Positions 35,913-44,773 of a stretch of 64,000 bases of DNA are shown in pieces. This stretch comes from Candidatus Symbiopectobacterium sp. NZEC151. GTDB lineage: Bacteria; Pseudomonadota; Gammaproteobacteria; Enterobacterales; Enterobacteriaceae. Below the pieces are notes generated by a model. It worked only from the letters and a program-made list of their open reading frames with translations, made no database searches and was not told the origin of the DNA. Position 1 is the first letter of the stretch. Every line of letters begins with the position of its first letter. Location of the stretch: assembly GCF_025962655.1 (NCBI RefSeq), contig NZ_JAGFPE010000001.1:186001-250000 (forward strand), in the 5' to 3' direction. A program made the translations under genes and the position numbers.

Positions 35913-36938
35913 TTAGGAAAGTTTGCCTACCGCCCCTTCCAGCAGGGCCCAGGCCTCATCACCAAATTTCTTGTGCCAGGTGGCGTAGTAGCCGCTCTCT
36001 TTGAGTTTTTGACGGAAACTGGTGGGATCGGTGGTGTTGAAGGTAAGACCGGTCGCTTTCAAATCGTCCAGCAGGCTGGCGTTCAGGCGGCTGATTTCCG
36101 CACGCTGATTCATCGCGCCTTCTTTGAACGCCGTGGCGACAATCTGCTGCAAATCAGGCGGCAAACTCTGCCAGGATTTTTTGTTCATGATGCACCAGTA
36201 GCCGTCCCAAATATGGTTGGTCAACGAGCAATACTTCTGCACTTCAAACAGCTTGCCGGTTTTCAGCACCACCAGCGGGTTTTCCTGCGCGTCGATCACG
36301 CGGGTCTGTAATGAGGAGTAGACTTCGGAATACTGCATGCCGACGGGGGCGGCACCCATGCCTTTAAACATGTCCACGATGATCGGGCTGACCGGCACGC
36401 GGATTTTCAACCCCTGCATATCGGCCACGGTGTTCACCGGCCCGGCATTGCTGGTTATCTGGCGGAAACCGTTGTCCCACATGTTTTCCATCGCGTGCAG
36501 TCCCACGCGGTCAAATCCCTGGCGCACCAGTGCACCGAGCGGGCCATCCATGGTTTTCCACACTTGATCGTAATCGGCGAAAGCAAAGCCAACGGCATTG
36601 ATCGCCGCCACCGGGGCCAGCGTGGCAATCACCAGCGAAGAGGGGTTAAACATATCGATACCGCCGCGCCTTACCTGAGCCAGCATGTCGGTATCACCCC
36701 CTAACTGGTTGTTCGGGAACACATCAATCACCACGCGCCCTTGAGTGCGCTCTTTGATCAGATCGGCGGTTTTCTGTGTCCAGATGCTGAACGGATGCTC
36801 TTGCTGCAAATTGGTGCCGTATTTGAAATGGAATTCAGGCTGCGCAGCGTTTGCAATAAAAGGGAATCCCATAACCGCCGTGGCCGGCGCGACAACGGCG
36901 GCGGCTTTTAGAAATGTGCGTCGTGTGATGTTCGACAT
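35913..36938 (-). CDS. TRAP transporter substrate-binding protein (DctP family)
   Basis: 341-aa periplasmic receptor. The N-terminus, NITRRTFLKAAAVVAPATAV, is a twin-arginine signal peptide (RRTFLK) with an AxA cleavage site near IANAAQ. The DctP core follows, with FPNNQLGGDTDMLAQVRRGG and LKIRVPVSPIIVDMFKGMGA; the latter holds the arginine that binds the substrate carboxylate in this family. First gene of the leftward operon; 119 bases separate it from the permease. The ligand is likely an organic acid, identity unknown. Confidence 0.92.
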   Translation of the reverse strand: MSNITRRTFLKAAAVVAPATAVMGFPFIANAAQPEFHFKYGTNLQQEHPFSIWTQKTADLIKERTQGRVVIDVFPNNQLGGDTDMLAQVRRGGIDMFNPSSLVIATLAPVAAINAVGFAFADYDQVWKTMDGPLGALVRQGFDRVGLHAMENMWDNGFRQITSNAGPVNTVADMQGLKIRVPVSPIIVDMFKGMGAAPVGMQYSEVYSSLQTRVIDAQENPLVVLKTGKLFEVQKYCSLTNHIWDGYWCIMNKKSWQSLPPDLQQIVATAFKEGAMNQRAEISRLNASLLDDLKATGLTFNTTDPTSFRQKLKESGYYATWHKKFGDEAWALLEGAVGKLS

Positions 36939-37408
36939 GATGTCCTCTCTTAATCATTCTGGTTAGGTACAGACTGGTTAGGTACAGAGAATATTGACCG
37001 GTTAGAACCGCTGGATCGGCCGGTTGGCTTATCTCTCGTTCAGTTCTGAAGCTGTTTTGTTGTTTTTTGTTAAATCTTGCGTCGGGCGGATTTACGAGCA
37101 TCGACCGCTGGCGCGTTCTCGTTTTTATTTCTATAACGTGCTTATTTATCACGCTTTTATTATTATTTATAAATACTGTCACCTGAGTGTTAGCGCGTTT
37201 TGTGTCCAGCATCAGTATGCGTTAATCGAAATAAACCACAATGACCTAACGCCCAATTTGTGACTTTTGTATAATTTCTCGACCTTTTTTAAAAATAAAT
37301 CACAAAAAAGTGCGCGAATCGGCGATAGTGTGACCCGTATTTAATATTTTTTCACAATCAGCGATGATAATGAGGCACTTTCCTCGACGACGGAACAGGG
37401 TTATCTCT
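36939..37408. promoter_or_regulatory. Divergent control region between dctP and otnK
   Basis: 470 bases without a gene, AT-rich toward the right. It holds the 15-bp tandem duplication at 36959-36988 next to the dctP start. A TATAAT at 37270-37275 facing right could be the -10 of otnK; its -35 is poor. The DeoR regulator encoded at 40230 is the natural candidate to bind here. Confidence 0.5.
36959..36988. repeat. 15-bp perfect tandem duplication upstream of dctP
   Basis: CTGGTTAGGTACAGA occurs twice in direct succession (36959-36973, 36974-36988), 20 bases from the dctP start codon, in its leader. The related CCGGTTAG follows at 36998. Confidence 0.7.
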
Positions 37409-38716
37409 ATGCCAACCAACACACCACGGCCCCACGCCGTGCCGCCCAGAATAGGTGTTATCGCCGATGATTTTACCGGGGGCACCGATATCGCCAGCTT
37501 TTTGGTCAACGGCGGTTTGTCCGCTATTCAGGTGACGCAACTGGATGAACAAAAAATCACAACCGATGTGGATGCCATCGTTGTCAGCCTGAAGAGCCGT
37601 TCCTGTCCGGCAGAGGAAGCGGTCGCCCTGAGCCTTGAGGCGTTGCGTTGGTTGCAACAGCAAGGGTGCAAGCAGATCTACTTTAAATATTGCTCGACCT
37701 TCGACAGCACGGCGCAAGGCAACATTGGCCCGGTAACGGATAGTCTGCTGGACGCGCTGGCGCAGGACATCACGCTGTTATGTCCGGCATTGCCGGTGAA
37801 CGGGCGCACCGTTTACCACGGTTACCTGTTTGTCAACGGCGTGCCGCTGGATGAATCCGGCATGCGTAACCACCCTGTGACGCCGATGCGCGATGCCAAC
37901 GTGATGCGCTTAATGGAAGCGCAGGCGACAGGGCGCGCGGCAAACATTCCCTGTTCCGTGATTGATGCGGGCGTGCAGGCGGTGCTGCAGGCGATTGCTG
38001 ATTTGCGTCAGGCGGGTTATCGCTATCTGGTGCCCGACGCGCTGAACTCCACGCATCTGGAAACCATTGCCGAGGCGAGCCAAACGCTGACGCTGCTTAC
38101 CGGTGGCTCGGGTCTGGCGGGCGGACTGGCCGCCGTACAAACGCGGGGTTCATCGTCGGGTAACGTGGATGCCAGTGAGGCGGGCAAACCCGCTAACGGT
38201 GGCAAGACGGTGATTTTATCGGGTTCTTGCTCTGTCATGACCAATGTGCAGGTCGCCACTTATGCGGCTCAGGCCCCTGCGCTGCCGCTCGATGTTGCCG
38301 GTTGTATTGAACGCCTTGCGGATTACGTTTCAGAGGTGGCGGAGTGGGTCTGCCAACAGCAAGGTGCGCTTGCGCCGCTCGTCTATTCAACCGCTGGCGA
38401 TGACGTTGCGCGCATTCAGGCGCGTTACGGTGCCAAGCCAGCCAGTGCGGCGGTAGAGGCTTTCTTCGCCGCGTTGGCGCTGAAGCTGGCTCAGCACGGG
38501 TTCGATCATTTTATCGTGGCAGGCGGAGAGACCTCTGGTGCGGTGATGCAGCGCTTGCAGGTGGGTGCGCTACTCATCGGCCCGCAAATCGCGCCCGGCG
38601 TTCCCTGGGTACGGGCGGCGAATGCAGCACGCTTTTTCGCGCTTAAATCCGGCAATTTTGGCGATGAACGCTTCTTTTTTACCGCACAGGATTTCTATCA
38701 GAAGGATAATAAATAA
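37409..38716 (+). CDS. otnK: Four-carbon acid sugar kinase OtnK (DUF1537)
   Basis: 435-aa kinase of the DUF1537 family, which phosphorylates 3-oxo-tetronates (3-dehydro-erythronate or -threonate) at O4. Conserved features: IGVIADDFTGGTDIASFL at the N-terminus, KYCSTFDSTAQGNIGPVTD, and the C-terminal VAGGETSGAVMQRLQ that helps bind ATP. Start chosen at 37409 (MPTNTPRPH); an ATG-like extension to 37364 is possible. Its stop overlaps the otnC start (TAATG). Homologue of E. coli YgbK. Confidence 0.9.
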   Translation: MPTNTPRPHAVPPRIGVIADDFTGGTDIASFLVNGGLSAIQVTQLDEQKITTDVDAIVVSLKSRSCPAEEAVALSLEALRWLQQQGCKQIYFKYCSTFDSTAQGNIGPVTDSLLDALAQDITLLCPALPVNGRTVYHGYLFVNGVPLDESGMRNHPVTPMRDANVMRLMEAQATGRAANIPCSVIDAGVQAVLQAIADLRQAGYRYLVPDALNSTHLETIAEASQTLTLLTGGSGLAGGLAAVQTRGSSSGNVDASEAGKPANGGKTVILSGSCSVMTNVQVATYAAQAPALPLDVAGCIERLADYVSEVAEWVCQQQGALAPLVYSTAGDDVARIQARYGAKPASAAVEAFFAALALKLAQHGFDHFIVAGGETSGAVMQRLQVGALLIGPQIAPGVPWVRAANAARFFALKSGNFGDERFFFTAQDFYQKDNK

Positions 38717-39336
38717 TGGAACGTGAACTGCGTGAACAGATGGTTTCCTGCGGTGCGTCATACTATCAGCGCGGATATTCCGTTGGTTCTGCCGGAAACC
38801 TGTCGTTGCGCTTGCCGGATGGTCATATTTTGGCGACGCCCACCAACTCGTGTCTGGGATCGTTGAAGGCCGAACGGCTATCCAAAGTGACGATGGACGC
38901 AGAGCAAGTGACCGGCGATCGCATGTCCAAGGAGATCGCATTTCACCTGGCGATTTATCGCCAGCGCCCGGACTGCAATGCCATTGTGCACCTGCATTCG
39001 ACCTACCTGACCGCGTTGTCCTGTCTGGACAGTCTCGATCCGGATAATATCATTCGTCCTTTCACCCCCTACTATGTGATGAAAGTAGGCAAGATGCCGC
39101 TGCTGCCTTATTTTAAGCCGGGCAGCATCAAGATTGCGGAAACGCTGGCGCAGCGAGCGCACGAGGCGAATGCCTTTTTGTTGGCAAACCACGGTCCGGT
39201 GGTGTTGGGAACCTCGCTGACGGAAGCGGCCAATGCCATGGATGAACTGGAAGAGACCGCAAAGCTGATGTTTTTACTCAAAGATAGCAACGTGCGTTAT
39301 CTCACTGAGGCCGAAATCAGTGAGCTGCGTCCCTGA
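38716..39336 (+). CDS. otnC: Class II aldolase OtnC, 3-oxo-tetronate 4-phosphate decarboxylase
   Basis: 206-aa zinc-dependent class II aldolase/adducin family enzyme that decarboxylates the product of OtnK to dihydroxyacetone phosphate. Zinc ligands: HLHST (about residues 93-97) and a later His in ANHGPVVLG; the acid/base region lies between. Coupled to otnK by a one-base overlap. Homologue of E. coli YgbL. Confidence 0.9.
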   Translation: MERELREQMVSCGASYYQRGYSVGSAGNLSLRLPDGHILATPTNSCLGSLKAERLSKVTMDAEQVTGDRMSKEIAFHLAIYRQRPDCNAIVHLHSTYLTALSCLDSLDPDNIIRPFTPYYVMKVGKMPLLPYFKPGSIKIAETLAQRAHEANAFLLANHGPVVLGTSLTEAANAMDELEETAKLMFLLKDSNVRYLTEAEISELRP

Positions 39337-39351
39337 GGGCGAAAAGGAGAC

Positions 39352-40137
39352 ATGATGCCCAGATTTGCCGCTAATCTCTCGATGCTGTTTACCGAAGTGC
39401 CGTTTCTGGCACGGTTTGAAGCCGCTGCCAGAGCCGGGTTCAGCGCGGTAGAGTTTTTGTTTCCTTACGCGTATCCGGTGGAGGATATTCGCCAGGAACT
39501 GCGTCGCAATGGATTGCAACTCGCCCTGTTTAACGTTAACCCCGGTGATTATGCGGGCGGCGAACGCGGTTTGGCAGTGCTGCCCGGCCGCGAGCGTGAC
39601 TTCGAAGAAGCACTGGAACAGGCTTTACACTATGCAGGGCACCTGGGGTGCAAAAAGCTGCACGTGATGTCGGGCAATACGCCAGCATCGCTCTCCACTG
39701 CTGATGCGACCGAACTATGGCTCACCAATATGCGGTTGGCCGCGGATCGGCTGGCGCAGCAGCAGGTAATGCTACTGTGCGAAGCGCTTAATCCGCGCGA
39801 TGCGCCGGGCTATTTTCTGCACGACCAGCGCCTTACCGAGCGGCTGGTGAGTATGATTGACCGCCCTAATGCTCGCGTACAGCTGGATCTCTACCATGCC
39901 CAGATTACCCACGGCGATCTCAGCATGCTGATCCGCTCGCTGGCCGGGCGTATCGGTCACGTACAGATTGCGTCCGTGCCGGACCGGCATGAGCCGGTAT
40001 CGGGGGAAATCAATTACGCCTTTATTTTTCGGGAACTGGCAAAGGCGGGATACCGTGACTGGATAGGCTGTGAGTATCATCCCGAATCCGGTACGCATGC
40101 AGGGCTCATCTGGCGGAAAGCGTTTGACGAACCATAA
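39352..40137 (+). CDS. otnI: 2-oxo-tetronate isomerase OtnI (hydroxypyruvate isomerase family)
   Basis: 261-aa TIM-barrel isomerase that converts 2-oxo- to 3-oxo-tetronate, feeding OtnK. Typical features: FAANLSMLFTEVPFLARFEA at the start, GFSAVEFLFPY, a long metal-binding stretch with LCEALNPRDAPGYFL, and VQLDLYHAQ. Two ATGs in a row (39352, 39355) follow AAAAGGAGAC. Homologue of E. coli YgbM. Confidence 0.9.
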   Translation: MMPRFAANLSMLFTEVPFLARFEAAARAGFSAVEFLFPYAYPVEDIRQELRRNGLQLALFNVNPGDYAGGERGLAVLPGRERDFEEALEQALHYAGHLGCKKLHVMSGNTPASLSTADATELWLTNMRLAADRLAQQQVMLLCEALNPRDAPGYFLHDQRLTERLVSMIDRPNARVQLDLYHAQITHGDLSMLIRSLAGRIGHVQIASVPDRHEPVSGEINYAFIFRELAKAGYRDWIGCEYHPESGTHAGLIWRKAFDEP

Positions 40138-40149
40138 ACAGAATTGAAC

Positions 40150-40204
40150 AATACGCCTTGGCAATAAGCGTATTCCATCAGGCGGTTACCGGCGCATGGC
40201 CGGT
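40150..40204 (+). terminator. Hairpins between otnI and the DeoR gene
   Basis: Two inverted repeats lie in the 92-base gap: AATACGC / GCGTATT (40150-40156 and 40168-40174) and ACCGGC-GCATG-GCCGGT (40188-40204), the second followed by GAAAAA. Partial termination before the regulator gene is plausible. Confidence 0.4.
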
Positions 40205-40229
40205 GAAAAACAGTATAAAAAGGCGATAG

Positions 40230-40991
40230 ATGATTCCAGCTAAAAGACAGCAATTGATACTCACAGCACTGGTTGAACGCGAGCTGATCTCGATCACCGA
40301 ATTGACCGAACTGTTGGGTGTGTCACACATGACCGTGCGCCGGGATATCCAAAAGCTGGAACAGGAAGGACGCGTGCTTTCCGTGTCGGGAGGCGTGCAA
40401 CTGTCGGAAAAAATCACTTCGGAACCGTCGCACCTGACCAAACGTGCGCTGCAATTTGCCGAAAAGACGCTGATCGCCCATGCGGCGGCGCAGTACGTTC
40501 AGCCGGGGATGTCACTGTATCTGGATGCGGGCACCACCTCGCTGGCACTGGCGCAGGCGTTGGAATCTCTGGACGATCTGCTGATCGTCAGTAACGATCT
40601 GATGGTGATCAACTACCTTATCGAACATTCCGACTGCAAGCTCTACCACACCGGTGGCTTGGTGTTGCGCGAGAACCGTTCCTGCGTCGGCGACAGTTCC
40701 ACCCATTTTCTGCATAACCTTAACGTGGATATCAGCTTTATCTCCTCCTCGTCGTGGAATGCGCGCTGGATCTCCACGCCGACCGAGGCCAAAGTTGCCA
40801 TCAAGAAAGCGGCGGTGGCGGCGGCGAATAAACGTATCCTGATTTGTGACTCCAGCAAGTACGGCAAGGTGGGCACGTTTAATGCGGTCTCACTGGAAGA
40901 GATGGATATCGTTATCACCGACAGTAATTTGCCGGAAAGCGCAAAAAGTGCCTTGCTGCAAACCGGCGTGCACCTGGTGGTAGCGGAGTAG
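40230..40991 (+). CDS. ygbI: DeoR-family regulator, YgbI type
   Basis: 253-aa regulator: an N-terminal DeoR winged helix (ISITELTELLGVSHMTVRRD) and a sugar-phosphate-sensing C-terminal domain with YLDAGTTSLALAQAL. It follows otnK-otnC-otnI in the same direction and matches E. coli YgbI, which sits beside ygbJ-N. Likely represses or controls the divergent TRAP and otn operons. Symbol given by homology and context. Confidence 0.82.
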   Translation: MIPAKRQQLILTALVERELISITELTELLGVSHMTVRRDIQKLEQEGRVLSVSGGVQLSEKITSEPSHLTKRALQFAEKTLIAHAAAQYVQPGMSLYLDAGTTSLALAQALESLDDLLIVSNDLMVINYLIEHSDCKLYHTGGLVLRENRSCVGDSSTHFLHNLNVDISFISSSSWNARWISTPTEAKVAIKKAAVAAANKRILICDSSKYGKVGTFNAVSLEEMDIVITDSNLPESAKSALLQTGVHLVVAE

Positions 40992-41112
40992 GGAACGCAA
41001 CACCGGAACATGCCCTTTCTGATCCACGGCCAGCGCAGCGGCTTTCTGATGGGCAAGGTGGCTGGCGATCAAAATGGGTTGTGTTGCACTAGATGGTGTC
41101 GACATCGCGCAC

Positions 41113-41697
41113 TTAAAGTATGCCTTTCAGCGCGATGTACTGTAGCAACATGATGGTTTTGCCATCGGCGATCAGACCGCTGTCAATCGCCTCCAGCGCT
41201 TGCTCCAGGGGCATTTCCAGCACTTCGATATCCTCCCCTTCCGCTTTAATCCCTCCTCCGAAACCTGCACGATCGTGCGCGCGGTATTCGGCAATAAAGA
41301 AAAACAGCTTCTCGGTGACCGAGCCGGGGCTCATAAAGGCTTCAAACACTTTTTGCACGTTGGTGATGCGGTATCCTGTTTCCTCCTCCGCTTCCGCTTT
41401 TATCCGGCTTTCTGGATCCATGTTATCGAGCAGGCCAGCCGCGGTTTCGATCAGAAAACCGTGATAGCCATTGACATAGGTCGGAAAACGAAACTGGCGC
41501 GTTAACACCACTGTGCGCTGTTGCCGGTTATACAGCAGGATGGTGGCACCGTTGCCGCGATCGTAAACTTCACGGTGTTGTCGCTGCCATTCGCCGTCGC
41601 GGCGTTGTAAATCAAAGGTGTATTTTTTCAGCGTATACCAATCGTCAGAGAGAATCTGGCAGTTTTGTATGCGTATTTCTGCATGTTTAAATGGCAT
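41113..41697 (-). CDS. nudK: Nudix hydrolase, GDP-mannose pyrophosphatase NudK type
   Basis: 194-aa ADP-ribose/GDP-mannose-type Nudix hydrolase. The Nudix box is seen as GLLDNMDPESRIKAEAEEET followed by GY; its core EAEEETGY holds the metal-binding glutamates. Preceding features are GNGATILLYNRQQRTVVLTR and RFPTYVNGYHGFLIETAAG, as in E. coli NudK. Divergent from a DeoR regulator with an 83-base gap; a functional link is possible but not shown. Confidence 0.85.
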   Translation of the reverse strand: MPFKHAEIRIQNCQILSDDWYTLKKYTFDLQRRDGEWQRQHREVYDRGNGATILLYNRQQRTVVLTRQFRFPTYVNGYHGFLIETAAGLLDNMDPESRIKAEAEEETGYRITNVQKVFEAFMSPGSVTEKLFFFIAEYRAHDRAGFGGGIKAEGEDIEVLEMPLEQALEAIDSGLIADGKTIMLLQYIALKGIL

Positions 41698-41780
41698 TTG
41701 GTGGCCTATTTGTGTATTTTAGGCATCATAAACAGCAAAAACACGCATGGTCAATTAATTTCGTGCATAAAGAGGACCCG

Positions 41781-42536
41781 ATGCTCACGCCACAACGTAA
41801 AAAAGCCATTCTCGAAAAGCTTGCCAGTGATGGGCAGGTGTTATCTAAAGCACTCAGTGAGTGGCTTGAGGTTTCGGAAGACACGGTGCGTCGCGATTTA
41901 CGGGAATTGTCCGCCCAAGGGCTGCTGCAACGGGTACACGGCGGCGCCGTGCCTGCCGCTGATGCCAAGGTCACCTTTTCCGAACGTCAGTCGCTACGCA
42001 TGGATTCGAAGATGAGGGTGGCGAAAAAAGGGGCCGAACTGATTTCACCAGGCCAGGTGGTGATTATTGACGGCGGCACCACCACGGCTGAATTGATCAA
42101 ATTTCTGCCTGTGGATTTATCCATTACCGTGGTAACGCACAGCCCAAGCATTGCGCTGGGGTTGGTGGCACATCCGCTGATCGAAGTGATTCTGATTGGT
42201 GGCAAACTCTACAAACACTCCATCGTGACCGTGGGTGCTGCCGCCTTGGAAGGTATTGCGCAGTATCACGCCGATATTTTCTTTATGGGCGTCACCGGTG
42301 TGCATCCGGAAGCGGGGCTCACCACCGGCGACTATGAAGAAGCCTGCATCAAACGTGCGTTATCAAAACGTGCTGCCGAGACCATTGTGCTGGCCTCGGC
42401 AGAAAAAATAAACGCTGCATCACCGTTTGTCATCGGTGATTTGTCAGTGATGAATACGCTGGTGGTGGAAGAGGACACCGATGTCACATTGTCAGCGGCA
42501 CTGGCGACCCACGGTGTTAGCGTTATCAATGCTTGA
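41781..42536 (+). CDS. DeoR-family transcriptional regulator
   Basis: 251-aa DeoR regulator: helix-turn-helix (KALSEWLEVSEDTVRRDLRE, then LLQRVHGGAVP), then a sugar-phosphate isomerase-like sensor (VIIDGGTTTAELIKFLP; GLTTGDYEEACIKRAL). Start at 41781 after AGAGGA; the open frame continues upstream to 41691 into the divergent nudK without similarity. The regulated genes are not obvious; candidates are nudK or itself. Confidence 0.85.
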   Translation: MLTPQRKKAILEKLASDGQVLSKALSEWLEVSEDTVRRDLRELSAQGLLQRVHGGAVPAADAKVTFSERQSLRMDSKMRVAKKGAELISPGQVVIIDGGTTTAELIKFLPVDLSITVVTHSPSIALGLVAHPLIEVILIGGKLYKHSIVTVGAAALEGIAQYHADIFFMGVTGVHPEAGLTTGDYEEACIKRALSKRAAETIVLASAEKINAASPFVIGDLSVMNTLVVEEDTDVTLSAALATHGVSVINA

Positions 42537-42544
42537 GCCCCACG

Positions 42545-44272
42545 CTATAACTTATGCACCTTGAGTCCGTACTCTTGCGGGTTGGCGATGTTAACCAGTT
42601 TGCCAACCTGAGATAAATCCCCTTTGGATACCACGCTGCTGATATTGGTATCGGGAAAGCGCAGATTTTTCACTAAATGCACCACCGTCGGCCGGCCTTT
42701 GTTATCAATATCAAGGATCCAGCCCAGGAAACCGGCCGAGAATTTCGCCAGGCTACCGATGGGATAGGGGCCATAAATCTGGATATATTTCACCAACAGC
42801 GGCTTGTCATAGGCGTCGTGCGCTTCATGAATTTTGCGATAAGCCTCCAGCGGCGTGCGGGGCGAAACGCTGTTGCGCGCGTGTCGTAATGTGTTGACGG
42901 CTTTGATCACCGACACCAACCTGACCAGCGGTGACAGTTGAGTGCCCGATTTGCCCGCTGGATAGCCGCTGCCATCAAGACGTTCATTGGCATTCTCGAT
43001 CACTTCACGGCAAATGGGACTCATTTCCCAGCCAAGTTCGCTTAATTTATGGCACAGTTCGGTAACATGGCCGCGCAGTATCGCTTTCTGCGCCGGGTTC
43101 ATATTGACCTTCAGGGAGGGAAGGTTGGCATTGACTAACAGCGGCTTACCCATGGTGTGCAGCAGCGTACCGAGAACCGCTTCGCGTATTTGCGCATCGT
43201 GAGGATCGTGAAGCAGCAACATGTCGGCTACTGTTCCGGAGACCTGCACCGCATGCCGCACCCAGTCGGCTTCGTCGCGCAGAAAAGAGAGCGCGTACAA
43301 GAAGGCTTTGCGATCGTTTTTGACCAGATACAGCAAGGTGTCGACGCAGTCATAAAAAATTTCCAGCGGCAGCTGGTGGCGGGTTTTTACGTACATCAGT
43401 CCAATCTGGAGGCGATGTGCCACTTCCAGCACGCCGCGTTCCATCGGGGTTTGGCGCGTACGTTTCTCGCGTTCCTGATTTTCCCGTAACAGAATGCTTT
43501 TCTCCTTGGCACTCGGAATGAACAGCGGAGATTGATAGATCATGCTGCCGGTGATACCGGTACGAAATGCCGCCTCTCTTTCCACTTCGTTCGTGCAATG
43601 AAACAGCGCTTCAGATTGTGATGAAGATAAATTAATGAATTGAACACCCACTGCGGCATAACCGTTATTGCCAAAGGGGCGCATATGTCGAATTTTGCCT
43701 TGTGCAAACAGGGTGGTGCCATTAGGAAATTCTATGGTGATACCCGGAATGTCCTGACCCACTTCTACGGCAATACTTTCTACCAGATCGATTTCGACCA
43801 GGCAGCCACCGGTTGAAAGATTGCGTAATTTCCCGGTTACGGTCAGCACATGGCGATAGATTTCAACGCGCACGCGTGCCTGCATCCCGAGAATAAAAGG
43901 AATCCGAATCGCGCCTCGGTTTTCATTGATAAATACCGACTCTGGCAGTTGGCATTCCAGTCGGTACAGCATGCTGTCTACCTTAAACAACCGGGTCGGG
44001 ATATTACACAGGCTGTAGGTTTCTCGCTCACTGCTATCGACGCCTTTGAGGGCCTCCAGATCGAAATTTAATCCCCCTTCATCGAGGTAGTGCTCAATAT
44101 CAGACCCCGAGTATTCGACTTCCAATATCATACTGCTGGTATCGAGACTGAGCTCCCTGACATCGGCTTTCAGAGGATATGGCATATTTTTGGCATAAAT
44201 TGACATCGCGTGAGGGTGTTGAATCAGCGAACGAATAACATTATTTGGCGGGGGGGCGTAATGCTCCATCAT
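42545..44272 (-). CDS. PilZ domain protein with degenerate HD-GYP domain
   Basis: 575-aa cytoplasmic protein. The N-terminal YcgR-like part (1-115) is followed by a PilZ domain with R119xxxR123 and N151-L-S-T-G-G, the cyclic-di-GMP binding motifs. The C-terminal half is HD-GYP-like: H340 and RLDGSGYPAG (431-440) are kept, but the HD pair reads HT (H372-T373 in HTMGK) and the usual HHE is replaced by NANE. Phosphodiesterase activity is therefore doubtful; a c-di-GMP receptor role is likelier. Next to an EAL gene. Confidence 0.78.
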   Translation of the reverse strand: MMEHYAPPPNNVIRSLIQHPHAMSIYAKNMPYPLKADVRELSLDTSSMILEVEYSGSDIEHYLDEGGLNFDLEALKGVDSSERETYSLCNIPTRLFKVDSMLYRLECQLPESVFINENRGAIRIPFILGMQARVRVEIYRHVLTVTGKLRNLSTGGCLVEIDLVESIAVEVGQDIPGITIEFPNGTTLFAQGKIRHMRPFGNNGYAAVGVQFINLSSSQSEALFHCTNEVEREAAFRTGITGSMIYQSPLFIPSAKEKSILLRENQEREKRTRQTPMERGVLEVAHRLQIGLMYVKTRHQLPLEIFYDCVDTLLYLVKNDRKAFLYALSFLRDEADWVRHAVQVSGTVADMLLLHDPHDAQIREAVLGTLLHTMGKPLLVNANLPSLKVNMNPAQKAILRGHVTELCHKLSELGWEMSPICREVIENANERLDGSGYPAGKSGTQLSPLVRLVSVIKAVNTLRHARNSVSPRTPLEAYRKIHEAHDAYDKPLLVKYIQIYGPYPIGSLAKFSAGFLGWILDIDNKGRPTVVHLVKNLRFPDTNISSVVSKGDLSQVGKLVNIANPQEYGLKVHKL

Positions 44273-44773
44273 ACGATATCCCTCTTGGTATAGATAAGCC
44301 CTGGTGTTTGGCGACGTTTCCGTTTTCTTAGCCGAATGGTAAGCAAATTATTTGATGGATTAACGTTGGTAATAATCAAAAAAATCTAATGATTTATTGG
44401 TTAAAAGCAAACGCCAATCCTGTTAATAAGCTAATAAACTCAGCGTTTTTTTCATCCTAACAAGGTTTATACGCGGTTACAATGACTCTATTATTGAGGT
44501 AAATCGAGGTATTTTGGGATAAAACGACATAATTTTCTTATTACAATTAAAATATTGAAATTTATCCTTATTAAATTCTTTTTTAATGGTTTTTAATGCT
44601 GCTTTATGATATAGATTTTAGCGATCATTAAATTGCGAGCAATAGATCAAACCTATCAAATGGGGATTATTGATCATTCTAAACAATTTTCAAATGCTTT
44701 GAATAAATGTTTAGAATTTATAAGGGCGAAATTAAAAAGCCTAATTCCTATGGAGAGGGAGTAAGACGGTAAG
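44273..44773. promoter_or_regulatory. AT-rich divergent region between PilZ/HD-GYP and EAL genes
   Basis: 501 strongly AT-rich bases with no coding capacity on either strand. The main structure is the long imperfect hairpin at 44676-44717. A GGAGAGGGAG ribosome-binding site lies at 44752-44761 before the EAL gene. Confidence 0.6.
44676..44717 (+). repeat. Nested inverted repeat upstream of the EAL gene
   Basis: Outer arms ATTCTAAACA (44676-44685) and TGTTTAGAAT (44708-44717) match perfectly; inside them TTCAAA-TGC-TTTGAA (44689-44703) forms a second perfect repeat. Together they can fold as one long hairpin 56 bases before the start codon. Confidence 0.7.

Noticed and set aside
40890-41105. 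Minus-strand open frame of 71 codons between the DeoR gene and nudK
   Set aside because: It overlaps the end of the DeoR gene, has low-information composition and no similarity that I recognise.
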